NCBI GenBank assembly: GCA_019915015.1
Contig: JAHBBC010000041.1
Location: 62,001 to 126,000 of the forward strand
Origin: Auriscalpium vulgare
Taxonomy: Eukaryota; Basidiomycota; Agaricomycetes; Russulales; Auriscalpiaceae
Direction: 5' to 3'
DNA length: 64,000 bases
Part shown: one piece after another, positions 1 to 11,971 of the stretch
How the letters are laid out: the number at the start of each line of letters is the position of its first letter
Position numbering within the stretch: position 1 is the stretch's first letter
Program-made: the position numbers and the translations under genes
The notes under the pieces: generated by a model
Told to the model about the DNA's origin: nothing
Databases searched by the model: none
What the model saw: the letters and a program-made list of their open reading frames with translations, nothing else

Positions 1-36
1 AAAGGGGTCGTGACTGAAGACGAGCAATTCTAAAAC

Positions 37-3000
37 CTATGAACCAGATCGTGAAGCGCGTACGAAATCGGAGAAATATTTTCGGAATTGTTTTGTATCG
101 AGATCGCGCATCTTCGTCGTAAACTCTAATGCAGTTTCCGCCGGCCACCCTTGGGCGGGTAAGAAGACGGTCACAAAAAATTCGTACGCTTCCTGCCCGC
201 GTGTTTTGCCAACAATCTGGAGAAGATTGGCAATTTCGTGGAGCACCTGTGGGTAGCGATGAGCGAGGCGGTAAAGTACGTGGAAAGCAGGTTGCTCACC
301 ACTAGGACCTGCCCGTCCTTGATGTTCAGTTCCGAGAGGGAAAGGACGCGGAATGCAGTGGGCACAACACTTTCGTAGATGAACCTCTCAAATCCAGGCA
401 GGCTTTGGGACCCCGGCACGGCGTCGCCGTTCGCTGTTCCATCAGACGAAAGCTTGCCCCAGATGCCCACGCTTCGTCCCAGGAACGTGAACGCAGCGCG
501 CTGGCTTTGAGGATCTGAAACGTCGCTCGCAAGTTGCAGCATGCTCTGTAACAACGGCTCGAACTGGTCTTTGTTGCCTATTAACGTGTCAGATAATACC
601 GGGAGGAAGCGTTGAGACGATCACTCACGATCAGATATAAATATGGCGGGAAGTTTTGAAGCGATGGCATTATTGAGGAGAGTGAGGTAGGCCCTCTTGG
701 TATCATTATGCGACAGTACGTCGTCTGTGCCGTTGACGGGTTGTGACAAAATTGCAGTTATATGAGCGTTGAGTGGCCCAATGAGTTCATCCAAAACATC
801 GAAAAGATCATGCTGTTGAAGACGAGACATCAGCCGCGCACTTCGGATGGAGCCAACGTCAAAAACGTACCTGCAGTTTGTGAATAAGGAGATTGAGGAA
901 ATTGATGAAATCGACCAATTCGTTGGGCTCGAAGTGAGCGAGCAAATTGGCCATGAGGGTCGGGATGAACTGAGTAACTTGTGGACCGGCGGTAGCTAGG
1001 ATGCGCGCAAAGGCAAAGCGGGTCTGTAAGGCCATGTGAGCTTTTCAACCATGGCTGAAAGACATAAATTCGCTCACAGCATCGCGGACAGCTTTGAATA
1101 ACTTCATCGCGTCCAATGACAACAAGATCGCCTGAGCAACATTCTGGAATACCTCTAACGGAGGGAATGTGTAGTTCTGAGGAACTGGAGATGGATAATC
1201 GGGGAAGCCTTTGGCGATGTTGCCCAGGGCCATGATGACGTGGTGGATCTTCACAATCGGGAGGACATCCTGAGCGCCTTCTGCGGCCTGCAAATTCACA
1301 GACAACTCGTCCAGCAACGGCCGGACCGCAGAGAGGAGGAGAGCAGTGGACTGCTCTGGAGATTTCCAGAACAGTGAGATCAGGGTGCCGACTGTCTCGA
1401 AGAGATAGAGCTGCGGATCGGCTCCGGAGGTGGCTTCGGCGAGAAGGTCCTGTTGTGGTTCTGTCGGGTCGACCTCGGGAAGTTCAACCTGGATGACCAG
1501 TGTGTCGCGTATCCCTTCTAAAAGGGTCCCAGCCAGTTCTTGTGAGATTTCGTTGCGGTTCTCCTTGATAAATCTGTGGAAGAGATAGAAAACACGAGCG
1601 CGCACTGCAGATTTTGGGCTATGCAGGCCGCTGAAAACGCATAAGCAAAAAATCAGGTCGTCGGGAGGCAATGCGTACCGAGCGTCGACCATGGCTTCCA
1701 GCGCGGGCACGATGCACGAATTGCGCACTTTGAAGAAGTCGCCATACCTGGCCACCGTCTCAAACAGCTGCATGACGACGGGCTGACTCGGATACGCAGA
1801 GATCCCAGACTCAAACAGGGCGGAGATCAATTCTCCGTGGGTTGTGAGAGGATACTCCGCATAGTTGACCTCCTTGCGCTTGTCTTTGGGCACTGCGGGC
1901 GCCTGGCAAAACGCGGAACGTCCCTTCCCAGAGGCTGATGTGGCATGATCAGTATGTACCAACGTGAAGTAGAGTTTTGACACACTCTTGTTGATTTCGC
2001 CGAAGATGAAAATCAAGTAGATCGCTAGCTCTGCGTCGTTCCACTTGACAGAAACACCGCTAGAGTAGGCAGACAATGTTTTCAAGGCTTGGGCTCGCAC
2101 AGCTTCTGTCACCAGATCTTGGTCAATCGAGAGAACAGAATCCATGAAGGAGCGGAGGTCCTGCAGTGCGAGACCCGTCGATCAAAGGACTGGGTTCTAT
2201 AACAACCTAGCACGCACCTTGCGGAGGAGCTCGAAGGCAGCTTTGTCATCATCGTCGATATCCTCCAAATCCACGTCTTCAACCCATTTCATTTTTTCCA
2301 AAATGACGCTGAGCAAAGAGGCCAAGAATGTTCGCTTTTCTTCATCGGTCGAGATCTTACGGCCGCGTTTGTACTGAAGCACCATTCGATCAACCCCACT
2401 ATGTATAGTTGTCATACAGGGACTCACGCTCGCGAGAACAGTTTGCAGCATCGGGAAGATTGTTGAGCATGTATCGTCGTACTCGTCTGCCATAAATCGA
2501 AGCATGACGGGCAAGATTTGCTGTAGTAGGGCAGATGCTTCAGAGCAGATCTCTTCAGGGCCATCCTGCAACGAGGTTAAGCCTCACAGCGTGCTCAAGG
2601 AACATGACGCACGTACCTCCAGCAACTTCATCAGCTCTATCCCAAGGATATTGAGCAAGCGACCAAGTGCCTCTCTATACGACTCTTCGCCCTCGTCGGT
2701 GTCCTCTCCGCGGTTACGCTGTTCGGCGCGCGTCTTCTCCTCGAGTGCTGCGAGGACCTGACCGAGAGCCAGTACTTTGATGAGCTGTAGTTTGTCCGAC
2801 GGCTCCTTGAGACCTTTTGATACGATGCGGAGAAGCGCGACAGAGGTTGCCAGACGAACGGAGAGGCTGTTGTCGGAAAGCAAGCCGAAGAGCAGCTGTA
2901 CGGTGGTGGGAGTGACAGTCAAGTTGATGTCGATCCATCCTAGATATATGCCGGTGATGAGGATGAGGGCCACCCTCTATGAGAGCGCGATACGCGTACC

Positions 3001-3873
3001 AGCGTAAGAGCCAAACGTCCTCACTCCCCAGTCGACGACCTCAAGCACCACTGCCACCTCCTTCTGCGACGACGCGTCCGTCTGTCGCAGCTGCTTCAAT
3101 CGCTCGGCGCTGTCAGCCACGATGGTCAAGACGGCCTCATTCATACGCGCGGCGTCGCGGTCGCGAACGGCGTCCCGGACACGCGCATCACGGATATGCC
3201 GGTCATTGCTGAACTGACGCGCACCCTTGATGAGCTGGTCGGCGACCTCGCCTGAGATTTCTAGAACTAGATGAAAGAACAGGAGTGACACATGGGGGTT
3301 GAAGGGCGTCTCTGAGGTAGACTCTCTGGGGCGCATGAGGGCAAACAAGTCGGCGAAGAAAGTGGGCCATTGGTCTATGTAAGTTGCGAGGAATAAGAGT
3401 GTCAGGGTGTGCGAGAATTTGTTCCGCAGAACTAAAGAGTGGATGAGCATCAAGCCACAAAACAGAAGTGGAGTTTCCTCACAGGGTGCAGTTGCCTCGG
3501 CGGAACCATAGGTATACTCGGATTGTATGTACGATAGGAACGTTTGCTGCAAGGTGCGAAACGATTCGTCTTCTAGACCCTGGAATCTGTAGATGCGAAC
3601 GGTAAGCGCAGTACATAGACTACGGTAGTTTGCGCACCGATTCTCCAGGAAGTCGTCTAAAACCCTCAGAGCATAGAACCTGGCCTCGGTGGGATGTTTT
3701 CGGGTCCCGTCTGGTGTGGCATCGACGAACAGGGTGAGCGCGAGCCGCCACGTCTCGTTAGCATTTTGTTGTATCCCCGAGAGGTAATCCAGCGCCTGCT
3801 GGTGCAGCGATCCTTGTGATGGGTTCGATGCGATGAGGATGGCCTGGACGATTTGATCCACTTGCTGGTCCAT
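37..3873 (-). CDS. LOS1: tRNA exportin (exportin-T / Los1 family)
   Basis: Predicted importin-beta-family carrier that exports tRNA from the nucleus with Ran-GTP. The gene is read on the minus strand from ATG 3871-3873 to TAG 37-39, in about eight coding blocks: 3873-2977, 2973-2584, 2571-2197, 2145-1045, then 1030-890, 830-621, 554-300 and 246-37 approximately. The start MDQQVDQIVQAIL and the helical, leucine-rich repeats throughout (HEAT type) fit exportin-T, as does the total of roughly 1,050 residues, the normal family length. An Xpo1-like segment follows about residue 100 (ALTVRIYRFQGLED). The family assignment comes from overall pattern and length, since HEAT proteins have no catalytic motif. 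Exact splice junctions in the last third were not all resolved. Confidence 0.85.
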
Positions 3874-4331
3874 GCTGGGTGAATCGAGTGCTGTGCCACA
3901 GGTAGCGCACTCGATCTTTTGGTGGCAAGACGCCCAGGTAGTCTGACCGCGTGTGCGGAAGCGTGGCGATGGCGAGTGGATAGGTAGAGGTTGTGAGCGC
4001 GTGGCCTGCAGGAAAAGTCAGTAGTAGTCTTTCGCGTCGCGTGAGATCTGATCAAGAGTGGCTGAGACGGCACGTGGATTGCATGCAAGCTCTTTTCAGT
4101 ATATGGATACAGTAGCGTCAGAGGAATATGGTGGTGAGTTGAGGGGGGAAGTAACGGTAGAGGACATGCTCCTAGACGAGACGGCCGGATATGACTCTTC
4201 GACCCTCTGAAATGTGCACAAGACCACGCCCGTCAATCACGTGTATGGTACGCGTTCCAATTCATGTGTAGGCTCAGTATGAAGGTATAATGGGAAAAAG
4301 ACATTCAATTCATGGAATGTCGTACGCATCG
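3874..4331. other. spacer between exportin gene start and F-box gene end
   Basis: This stretch holds the 5' region of the exportin gene and the 3' end of the F-box gene, both on the minus strand. The reading frames across it are short and have no recognisable product. A TATAC-like element on the minus strand near 4098-4104 is too far from the ATG (about 225 bases) for a firm promoter call. Confidence 0.5.
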
Positions 4332-6005
4332 TTAATTGAAATCCAGCACCCATAGATCCCCGTTGAACAACCCCAAACAAACTCTGCCAGTTGCTTCGTC
4401 GAACGCGAGCGACTGACACTCGCGCGGTTGAAATGGGATCGCAGGTTCATGTGGAAGTAACACGCCCACGCTCGACCTCCCCGTGCCCTTCGCGGGAAAG
4501 TGCGATCGCATGACTCGCTTCTCGTCCGTCTCCCAGTTCTGCTCGATCCAGATTGCTCGTCGACCCGTGCTCCCAATACGCACCAGCTTCACCGAAGTTT
4601 CAGCTGGGAACGGGAAAGGCTCGTCGTGCCAACAATGGCTCGGTCCTGCGCCGTCATCCACGCCGAAGACGAGACGTACGAGATGGCCGTGCCCGGGTTG
4701 GGCATCGAGTAGATCAAAGAAGAGCAGGGACAACGCGCCCGGCATTGTGAGGGAGTGGTAAATCAGCGTGTCGGAGTCAATGGGATTGGGGCAAGAAGAT
4801 ATGTTCAGCTCAGCGAGGTAGCCCAAATCCTCCACTATGTCCTCCTCAGCTTCGGTCGCGGGACGATATTTGAACAACTGATCGGAGTGGGATGGTTGGG
4901 TTATCTCGTACGGCAGGTGTAGCACACGGATCACGATTGTGTCTGTGGTCGCGCCGACGAGGATAAGCCGCTCCGACGATAGCCTGAGGCTGAGCCGATT
5001 CAAGGGCTACGGATCATGAGCCTGTTGTCTCCCAACACGAAGAAGTGACGCACTTCACGGAATTTAGGGTGAATGAGCTTCTGGACCCATGTCGCGGTGT
5101 TCACCAAGAATATTTGGTACGAGTGGCCAGGAAACTCGACTTCAAAATTGACAAACATTGCAGCCACCACCTCGTCTTGCACCGCGACTTCGTGAATAAC
5201 TCCCTGCGCGTCCACGGGCTTTGGGAATGCCTTCCTCAAAATCGGCTCTCGAAAGTCCGTACTGCGATCTCGCAGGGGCATTTCATGGATACGCAAGATG
5301 CTCCTGACATTACGAGGCAATGGGTTGTGGAACAATCAATAATAGAACGGTGCTTACTGGTCCACCTGTTCCGCAGCATATGTTGTGATGGCGAGCGTAA
5401 CTCCATCGGCACCCTTGTTCAAAGCAGCACCGAAGCGCTTATATTGGCCGGCGACATCGACTGATCCGGCGTGATAGGATGCTTGCTTGCCAACATTGAG
5501 GGACCACAAATTGATGGTGGTCATCGGACGACCCATTCTGCGCAATCGCTGCGCAGTGACCAGCCAGCGCGCGCCTGGCAGAAGCTGCATTTCATCGATG
5601 GCCCCATAGCTGGTGCCACGAACAACCGCGGTGCATGCGCTGATAGACGGGTGTGGTTTCCGCCAGTTGCATTCGAGCCTGAGGGCCCGGACTATAGACC
5701 GCTGCAGCTCGAAGGCGGGCAAAGTGCTGTGGTCTGAGGCGGGCGGTAGGTCCAACGGTAGACGAAAGCGCTTCACGATGCGATGCCAGAGATAATCAGA
5801 AGAGCCTAGGGCGTGGAAGACACGACATGTCTACGTGGAGGGGCAGCAGGTTAACACGCTGAGGGTAGGCTAGTACTGCATGCACACGGCACCTGTTTAA
5901 GCGCGAGAACATCCGGTCATCGGGGTCCGAGTGGTCGTCCGGAACGAACAGGTGCTGGAATATCTGGAGGAGGATTTCGGTGGGGAAATCTTGCAGACGG
6001 ACCAT
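4332..6005 (-). CDS. F-box protein
   Basis: Likely substrate-receptor subunit of an SCF ubiquitin ligase. The protein begins MVRLQDFPTEILLQIFQHL, a clear F-box start, and the box continues after an intron with RVFHALGSSDYLWHRIV. I take the ATG at 6003-6005. An in-frame ATG at 6068 would add 21 residues before the box. Further coding blocks lie at about 5776-5354, 5335-5000 and 5003-4332, ending at TAA 4332-4334. The part after the F-box reads like beta-propeller-type sequence (for example GRVCLGLFNGDLWVLDF at the end), but I cannot assign a substrate. The first intron is probably a short one ending at the acceptor just before TCRVFHALG, and its donor is uncertain. It is divergent from the next gene with only about 150 bases between the two start codons. 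Confidence 0.8.
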
Positions 6006-6154
6006 CGAGTCGAGAGAGTCGAGGGGACGAGGTGACCGTGAGGCTGATAAGATTGTGTCGCGAGTCAAGCACAGCCGGTCGCGGGCCGGCTACAATCGAT
6101 GTGCTTAAAGCGCAGGGACCCAGGCAACCCCTTTCACCTTCATCCTCCCATCTC
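6006..6154. promoter_or_regulatory. short bidirectional promoter region
   Basis: Only 149 bases separate the start codon of the F-box gene (minus) from that of the membrane-protein gene (plus), so the two promoters must share or overlap this stretch. No TATA box is visible. The region is inferred from gene layout, not from a recognised motif. Confidence 0.45.
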
Positions 6155-8528
6155 ATGGACAGTCCTGACCCATCGCACGCAGCCCTCCATGACCTCGACG
6201 CTGCCACAGACACATCCCTCTCAGAGGTAGACGCAGACAACCTCTCCGACTCAGACTGGCTCGATATCTCCAGTCGCGAGTCCGAGGACGCGGGCTCCAC
6301 AGGTCTCCCAGAGAGCGATCTCGATGAAGGATACGGCCGCCCGCTGTCCAGGAGATCCTTCAGCAGCGTCTCCAGCTCACGCGATCACGAGGTGGAGGCA
6401 TGGGAGGGGCTCGTCGACAGCACTGACGACGAGGGGCTCCCTAGCGACGTCCCTGAGCTCACCGAAGACGCGATCGGCCGCCTCTACGTCCACGACCCCA
6501 TCGGCCACGGCTACTCGGAGCAGCACCGTGTGGAGGAAGCACTCGACCAGAGCCTCGTCAGCACGCTGAGCGGGTCTCGTGCAAGCTCGCTCAGCCCAAG
6601 TGGCTCCGTGCATGCCACCCGTCCGCGCGATCTTCGGCTTTCGTTCCCGGACCCCCTCACCAGTTCCCGCGACGAGCTCCCCGCGTCCTTCATCTCCGTG
6701 AAGCCATTGAAGCGAGAGCCCCTGCCATTGACAGACGATGACCTCGAGAACGACTTCCCCGCTCTGTTGCCGCACGAGGATCCGGGCCGCGCGTCCACGC
6801 CTGCGGTCCTCAGGCTCCGCCCCGGCCAGCCAGACATCGATTTCGAAATCACAGTGTACGGGAGTGCCTCGCGGGACCCATGGACTATCCCCGAGGCACT
6901 CCTGGAGAGGTTGGCATTGGCAGCTGGCTTCACTCTTTCCCACCGCAACGCGCAGTCGGAATGGGCGTCTACCTACTGGCTCAATGTCAAAGGCGGAACC
7001 CAGAACACTCATCGAGTGACTGTCATCCATCGTGTCGAATCATACCAACAGGTAGGTCTGGCTCAAATCCTTGTCGTGACTAATTGACCTCAGCTCGCCC
7101 AGCCGCGATTCAAAGGCCTCTTCACCAAGCCCTCTCTGGCCATCATCTGCTTGCCGTCCCCTTTGCGTTCTTTGCCGATGCACCACACGCGCTATCTCCC
7201 CGTATTGTGCGGACCACCCCTGGATTTTGATAGTCAAGGCATCGCCGAGAGAGACGCAAAGCGGAAGTGGGCGTTCCTCGACGTGCCTGTGAACAAGTGG
7301 ATGTTTCGAGACCTCCGCCCGTCCGTCAATGCGATCATTAGAGAACATGATTTCGATGCCCTGGAGCCCTCTGACGTCGCCCTGGCGTTCCAGCCACTCA
7401 TTCCTCAGCGTCGCTCGGTCTTCAAGGCCATCAAGGCTCGAATCTCTTCTACGCCCGCCATGAGCATGTGAGCCCTACCCCCTGAATAGTCATACAACTT
7501 GAACTGACGACCGATGTAGTCTAGCAATTCTTTCACTGGTCATCGGTTACATCGTCAGCCGAACCTTCCCTAGCGTCGTTCCCACCCAAAGTCGTGGCGT
7601 GCACGTCCTCTCGGAGCCGTATCAATTGTCGAACAACTCTGCTCCATCCGTTAGCTCGACTTCACTCTCCCTATCGTCCGCCAACGACGTCTCCGTGGCT
7701 GTCATTGTCCAAACGCCCTCGAGTCTTTCCACGATTGCAAGCAAGCCACATCTGCTGCTTGGCCGCACTCCCGTAGCGCGTCCTGTCGCGAAGGGTTCTC
7801 AGCCCCCTGTGCAGGAGTCCCACCAGAAGACCGATGTCGACGAGCCTCGCAGCTTGATGGCCGTAGGACAGTTCCCCACGTCGCTTTCTCTGACAGCGCG
7901 GTCGAAGGCCCTTACCCTTCTCCGGCAGTACACCGCGGACAAGACATCTATAACCACGACGTCCGTACCGGAAGCCTCCAAGTCCATTTATTCCCTCAGC
8001 ACGCGTCTTGCCAGCTCGTTGTCCGACATGTTCAACGTCAAGGTCCTGGCAGGCGCGCTGCACGCAGACATGAAGGAGCTCCTTGAGGCGCTCGACGAGC
8101 TCGTCCGCGTCCTTGGCGTTCAAGCGTCAAACGCGCTGAGTCTCACCAAGGCGGGTAGCGAGAACCTTCGGGAGCAGCTCCGCCGCCGTCACCGGCAGGC
8201 GCAAGACCGCGCCCGCTCCATACGTGCTCGTGGCGAGAAGGCGCTAACGACCCTCGGGAAGCAGGCGCAGGCGAGCGTCGACCAGGCGCGTTCCAGAGCA
8301 CGTACCGCGCGCAAGGCTTTGACCGAGCGCGTGGGCAAGCAGGTGGACGGGGCCCGCCGCAAGGGCAAGCAGTGGGAGAAGACGGTGGGGCAGCGCGTCC
8401 GGGAGAAGCGCAGTGCGCAGGGGCACAATCTCAAGCATGGGGTGAATAAGGCTAGGAGCAGGGCTAGGAGCGGGATGGGCAAGGCCAAGCGGGGGATGGG
8501 CAAGGCCAAGCATCGCATGGGACTGTAG
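6155..8528 (+). CDS. uncharacterised single-pass membrane protein with basic helical tail
   Basis: I do not recognise the family. Three exons read cleanly: 6155-7051, 7094-7467 and 7520-8528, giving about 759 residues. Residues 1-150 are rich in Ser and Asp/Glu (repeated SD, ESED, SVSSSRD runs). A folded-looking domain follows at about 230-410, containing WASTYWLNVKGGTQNTHRV and KRKWAFLDVPVNKWMFRDL. At about 424-442 there is one hydrophobic segment, ILAILSLVIGYIVSRTF, directly after the second intron. The last 120 residues are strongly basic and helical, ending in near-repeats of KARSRARSG and GMGKAKRG. The order of acidic head, single membrane span and lysine/arginine tail suggests a tail that meets nucleic acid, phospholipid or an acidic partner, but that is inference. 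The start is the first ATG after the divergent promoter. Confidence 0.75.
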
Positions 8529-8997
8529 GAACATAAAGCGCATTTTCTGACGTCGTGTATAATTCAAGTTAGGTTCGTATGTACTGATTTTTCTGCTGTC
8601 GTATGTATGTATATCATGTACTGGGGGCTGCCAAGTTGCTGCTGTAATGTCACCTTGTTATGTTCAATATGTCGCGCGGTTCGGATCAGGCAGGCCTGAC
8701 TCCCGAAGTCCCCGCGCTGTGCGCGCCTCGAGGCAACCTGCCTCTTGCCTCACCAATATCTTCATCACAACCATGCAGGCGGCGGTGTTTCTATTCTTGC
8801 CACAATACCGACATTCCTACGTGCGCTTCCACACACGTGTTGCGCGTGCACTGCACGGCTTCACATATGTACGTCGCGCACGTCGCCATCACGGCGTGGC
8901 GGCCCTAGCCTTCTTCATGAGCTCCCTCCTTCCGTCATAGGCCCTCCGCCTCTTGTCTTTTGACCACCACTGGTGCGCTCGCGATAGAGCGCTTGCC
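8529..8997. other. intergenic, no gene seen
   Basis: This is the 3' region of the membrane-protein gene and the promoter side of the GH5 gene. It contains only short frames in poor codon context and no clear TATA box. Confidence 0.5.
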
Positions 8998-10868
8998 ATG
9001 CGCTGCCGTCCAGTTGTCCTCTTGCTTGTGCTGTCTGCGGGCGCATATGCGGCGCAGCAATGCAGGCTGGTGCTATCGAGCGACTTGGACGTGCCGCAGC
9101 CGACACCGACGATACCTTCAAATGGTACCGATCCCAATCCTACCGACCCGAGCAATTCCGGTAGCCCAGGCACCTCCAGCAGCAGTTCATCCGCAGCCAC
9201 GCCCACGAGCACGCCGTTCACTGCGTTCAAGTACGGCTCTCAGCCCATACGCGGCGTCAATCTGTGAGTCCTTGCGCCATGTTTTCTTTTCTTGCTGCGG
9301 GTGCTGAGATTTTCGTGATGCGACTTTCAGCGGCGGCTGGTTTGTTCTCGAGGTAAGCACTGTTTGTCCATGGTCGTAATCTTACGGTCAGTGATGTCTG
9401 TCTGCAGCCATGGATAACCCCCAGCATCTTCCAAAATACAAACAACAGCGCTGTCATCGATGAATACACCTTCGGGAAGATGCTAGACAACACTACCGCC
9501 AATGCCATCCTGACGCAGCACTGGGAGACATGGATCACCGAAGATGACTTCATAGCCATCGCTGCCGCAGGACTTACCCACGTTCGGTGCGTACCCCTCC
9601 ACATGCGTATATCCTGCAAACTGACCACCACCACGGCTGTAGCATACCCATCGGATACTGGTCCATCCCTACCGCCGCCTCGTCCTCTTTCCCTCCCTAC
9701 ATCCCCGGCGCGTACCCGTACCTCCTACAAGCCATCTCCTGGGCACGCGCGCACAACATCCATGTCATCATCGACCTGCACGGCGCGCCGGGCTCCCAGA
9801 ACGGCTACGACAACTCGGGGCAGCGCACGGGCTCCCCACAGTGGGCGCTCAGCCAGAGCAACATCCAGGGCACGCTCGACGCGATCGGCGTTCTCGCGGG
9901 CCTGTCTGTCGACGCGGTGGAGCTGCTGAACGAGGTTGGTGGGTTCCTGGGCTCCGCCTGGGATACCGCCGCGCGGCAGCTGTGGCAGAACGGGTATCAG
10001 CTGGTAAAGCAGACGGGTGGGTCGAATATGATGGTGGTCATTGGGGATGCGTTTGAAGGGCCAGAGGTGGGCTGTCGTCTTCGGTTTGGGTACTCTTTAA
10101 TAAAGTTGCCTTTGGATAGGCATGGGTGGGCTTCTTGCCGTACAACACGTCCCCGGGCACGATTATGGACTATGTGCGTATATCTTCCGGGCAATTGGTA
10201 ATGCAACTGACTCTTCGGCGCTAGCATGAATACCAAATTTTCAGCGACACTGAGCTGGCCCGCTCTCAAGACGAGCACATCTCGGTAAGCACTTGCCAGA
10301 TTGTCTACTGCACCGCGATGGCTGATACCGCACAGTTCGCCTGCACTCTCATCCCGCGCCTCCAAACGCTCTCCAATTCAACCATGTGGACCGTGTCCGG
10401 CGAATGGTCCACCGCGATCACGGACTGCGCGCAATGGCTCAATGGACGCGGCGTGGGTTCGCGGTGGGATGGTTCGTATGGCGACGGCGCGCCTGCTTTT
10501 GGCTCGTGTACTGGTTACACGGGCGACTACAGCACGTTCTCGGACAGCTACATGGCGTATTTGCGGAAGTGCGTTGATTCTGGTTTGCTTGGCTCGATGC
10601 GCTGCGTACTGATGACGGCGACGTTCTAGGTATTGGGAGGTCCAGGTCGAAATCGGTGAAGCGGTAGATGGGTGGATATACTGGACTTGGAAGGTGCGTG
10701 TCATCGTTTTGGACCTCTGATGGTGGATTGAATGGCGCTACTCGACAGACCGAGAGCGCGGACGACTGGAGCTATCAAAAAGGGTTAGAGGGCGGCTGGA
10801 TCCCGCAGGACCCATCGGACCGACTTTATCCAGGACTATGCACAGGCAACACTATAACTGGATCTTAG
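8998..10868 (+). CDS. secreted GH5 glucan 1,3-beta-glucosidase-like enzyme
   Basis: Predicted secreted exo-beta-1,3-glucanase of glycoside hydrolase family 5 (the Exg type, probably subfamily 9), acting on cell-wall or storage glucan. The ATG at 8998 opens a signal peptide (MRCRPVVLLLVLSAGAYA), followed by a Pro/Ser/Thr linker to about residue 80. The catalytic domain starts at [21 protein letters not shown]. Landmarks in order: HVRIPIGYWSI, HVIIDLHGAPGSQNG, the acid/base region VELLNEVGGF and the nucleophile region HEYQIFSDTELARSQ. The end is ADDWSYQKGLEGGWIPQDP followed by a stop at 10866-10868. The acid/base motif reads NEV where most GH5 enzymes have NEP; the glutamate itself is present. 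There are several introns, for example after GVNL, after FVLE and before HEYQ. Family confidence is high; exact substrate is inferred. Confidence 0.9.
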
Positions 10869-11971
10869 TACTACCTTACGTTAGAAAGCGCGCACTTTGT
10901 AGACGGGACATCATGAATTTGGTGTATTGTTATTTTCGGCCACGGTTGACAGCCGAGTAATGTTTTTCGTAACAATATATGCCTATCACGACACAGCGCC
11001 ATTTATGCATTGACATCGGCTACCCTTTCGTTATCCAACATAATCTGTGCCCGACCAGGCGTTGTGCTCCGACTCGCGGGTGATTGGTCGAGGGATCAAG
11101 AGTTGCAGGTGGAGGTGTTGTGTGCGACAGGAGTGACCTGGGGTACTTGATTTGGGTGACCGACAGACTTACAGGGATAAACCCAGCTGGAGAGGAACGT
11201 CAGTCTTCCTTCATGCAGCGGATGGGAAAGAGCGACATACGCATCGATCCACGGATAGTAGCTCCGCAAAAGCTCCAAATCTGAGAATTCAATACCATGG
11301 GCATCTGCAGAAGGCGATATATGTCTGGGCGACGTACTAATGAAGCGGTGCAACATTGCACCTATGGCACCTTCTGATGGGTTGGTGCCGTACCCAAACG
11401 ATGAGGAACGACGACACACAACACGGTCTGGAGACCATGCGGGTCGACGCCGCTGACTGAATCATCTGAATCAGTCATGCGCACGTTCTTCGTGCTGATA
11501 GCACATCCGGTCGTTTTGTGCCGGCATCTCCAACAACGGAACTGTGTACACGGTCAATACTGGAAAGGGGAAAGGGACAAGAGGCGCACGGACGTGTTGG
11601 AGGGGGAAAGAGACCCGAAGAGTCCCAGGGCTCGAGAGCGGCTTGCTTATATGCCCACACGCAAGCCTTTCCCACGCTCATTGCGCACCGATACTGCTCC
11701 ACAAGCAGGCTGGGACTGGGGCCTGTCCACGGCAGCGAGCGCACGGTAATGTGGTTCCCGCCACCAGGTCGTCCGTCCGTCGACGGTACGCTGTGTTCGC
11801 GGGGAGGGGCATCAGCGTTGCAATTGTCTGGGCGGCATCACGTGCGGCAACGGACAACGCCCAGCGGCCGCCGGCCACTCGCTTCCGCTTCCTTTCCTTT
11901 CCTTTCTCTCTCCCGTCGCTCTCTTGTCCATGCCCTCCTCATAGCCCGCGTCTCTTTGTCCACCATCCGCG
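10869..11971. other. intergenic, 1.1 kb, no gene recognised
   Basis: No supported coding sequence. From about 11880 to 11930 the plus strand carries a C/T-rich tract just ahead of the protease ATG, a common feature of fungal core promoters. A CTTATATG element lies near 11645 but is over 300 bases from the start codon. Confidence 0.5.

Noticed and set aside
6377..7030. Long minus-strand open frame (217 codons) opposite the membrane-protein gene
   Set aside because: It lies wholly opposite a well-supported exon and results from GC-rich codon bias; its sequence is Arg/Gly-rich without any domain.
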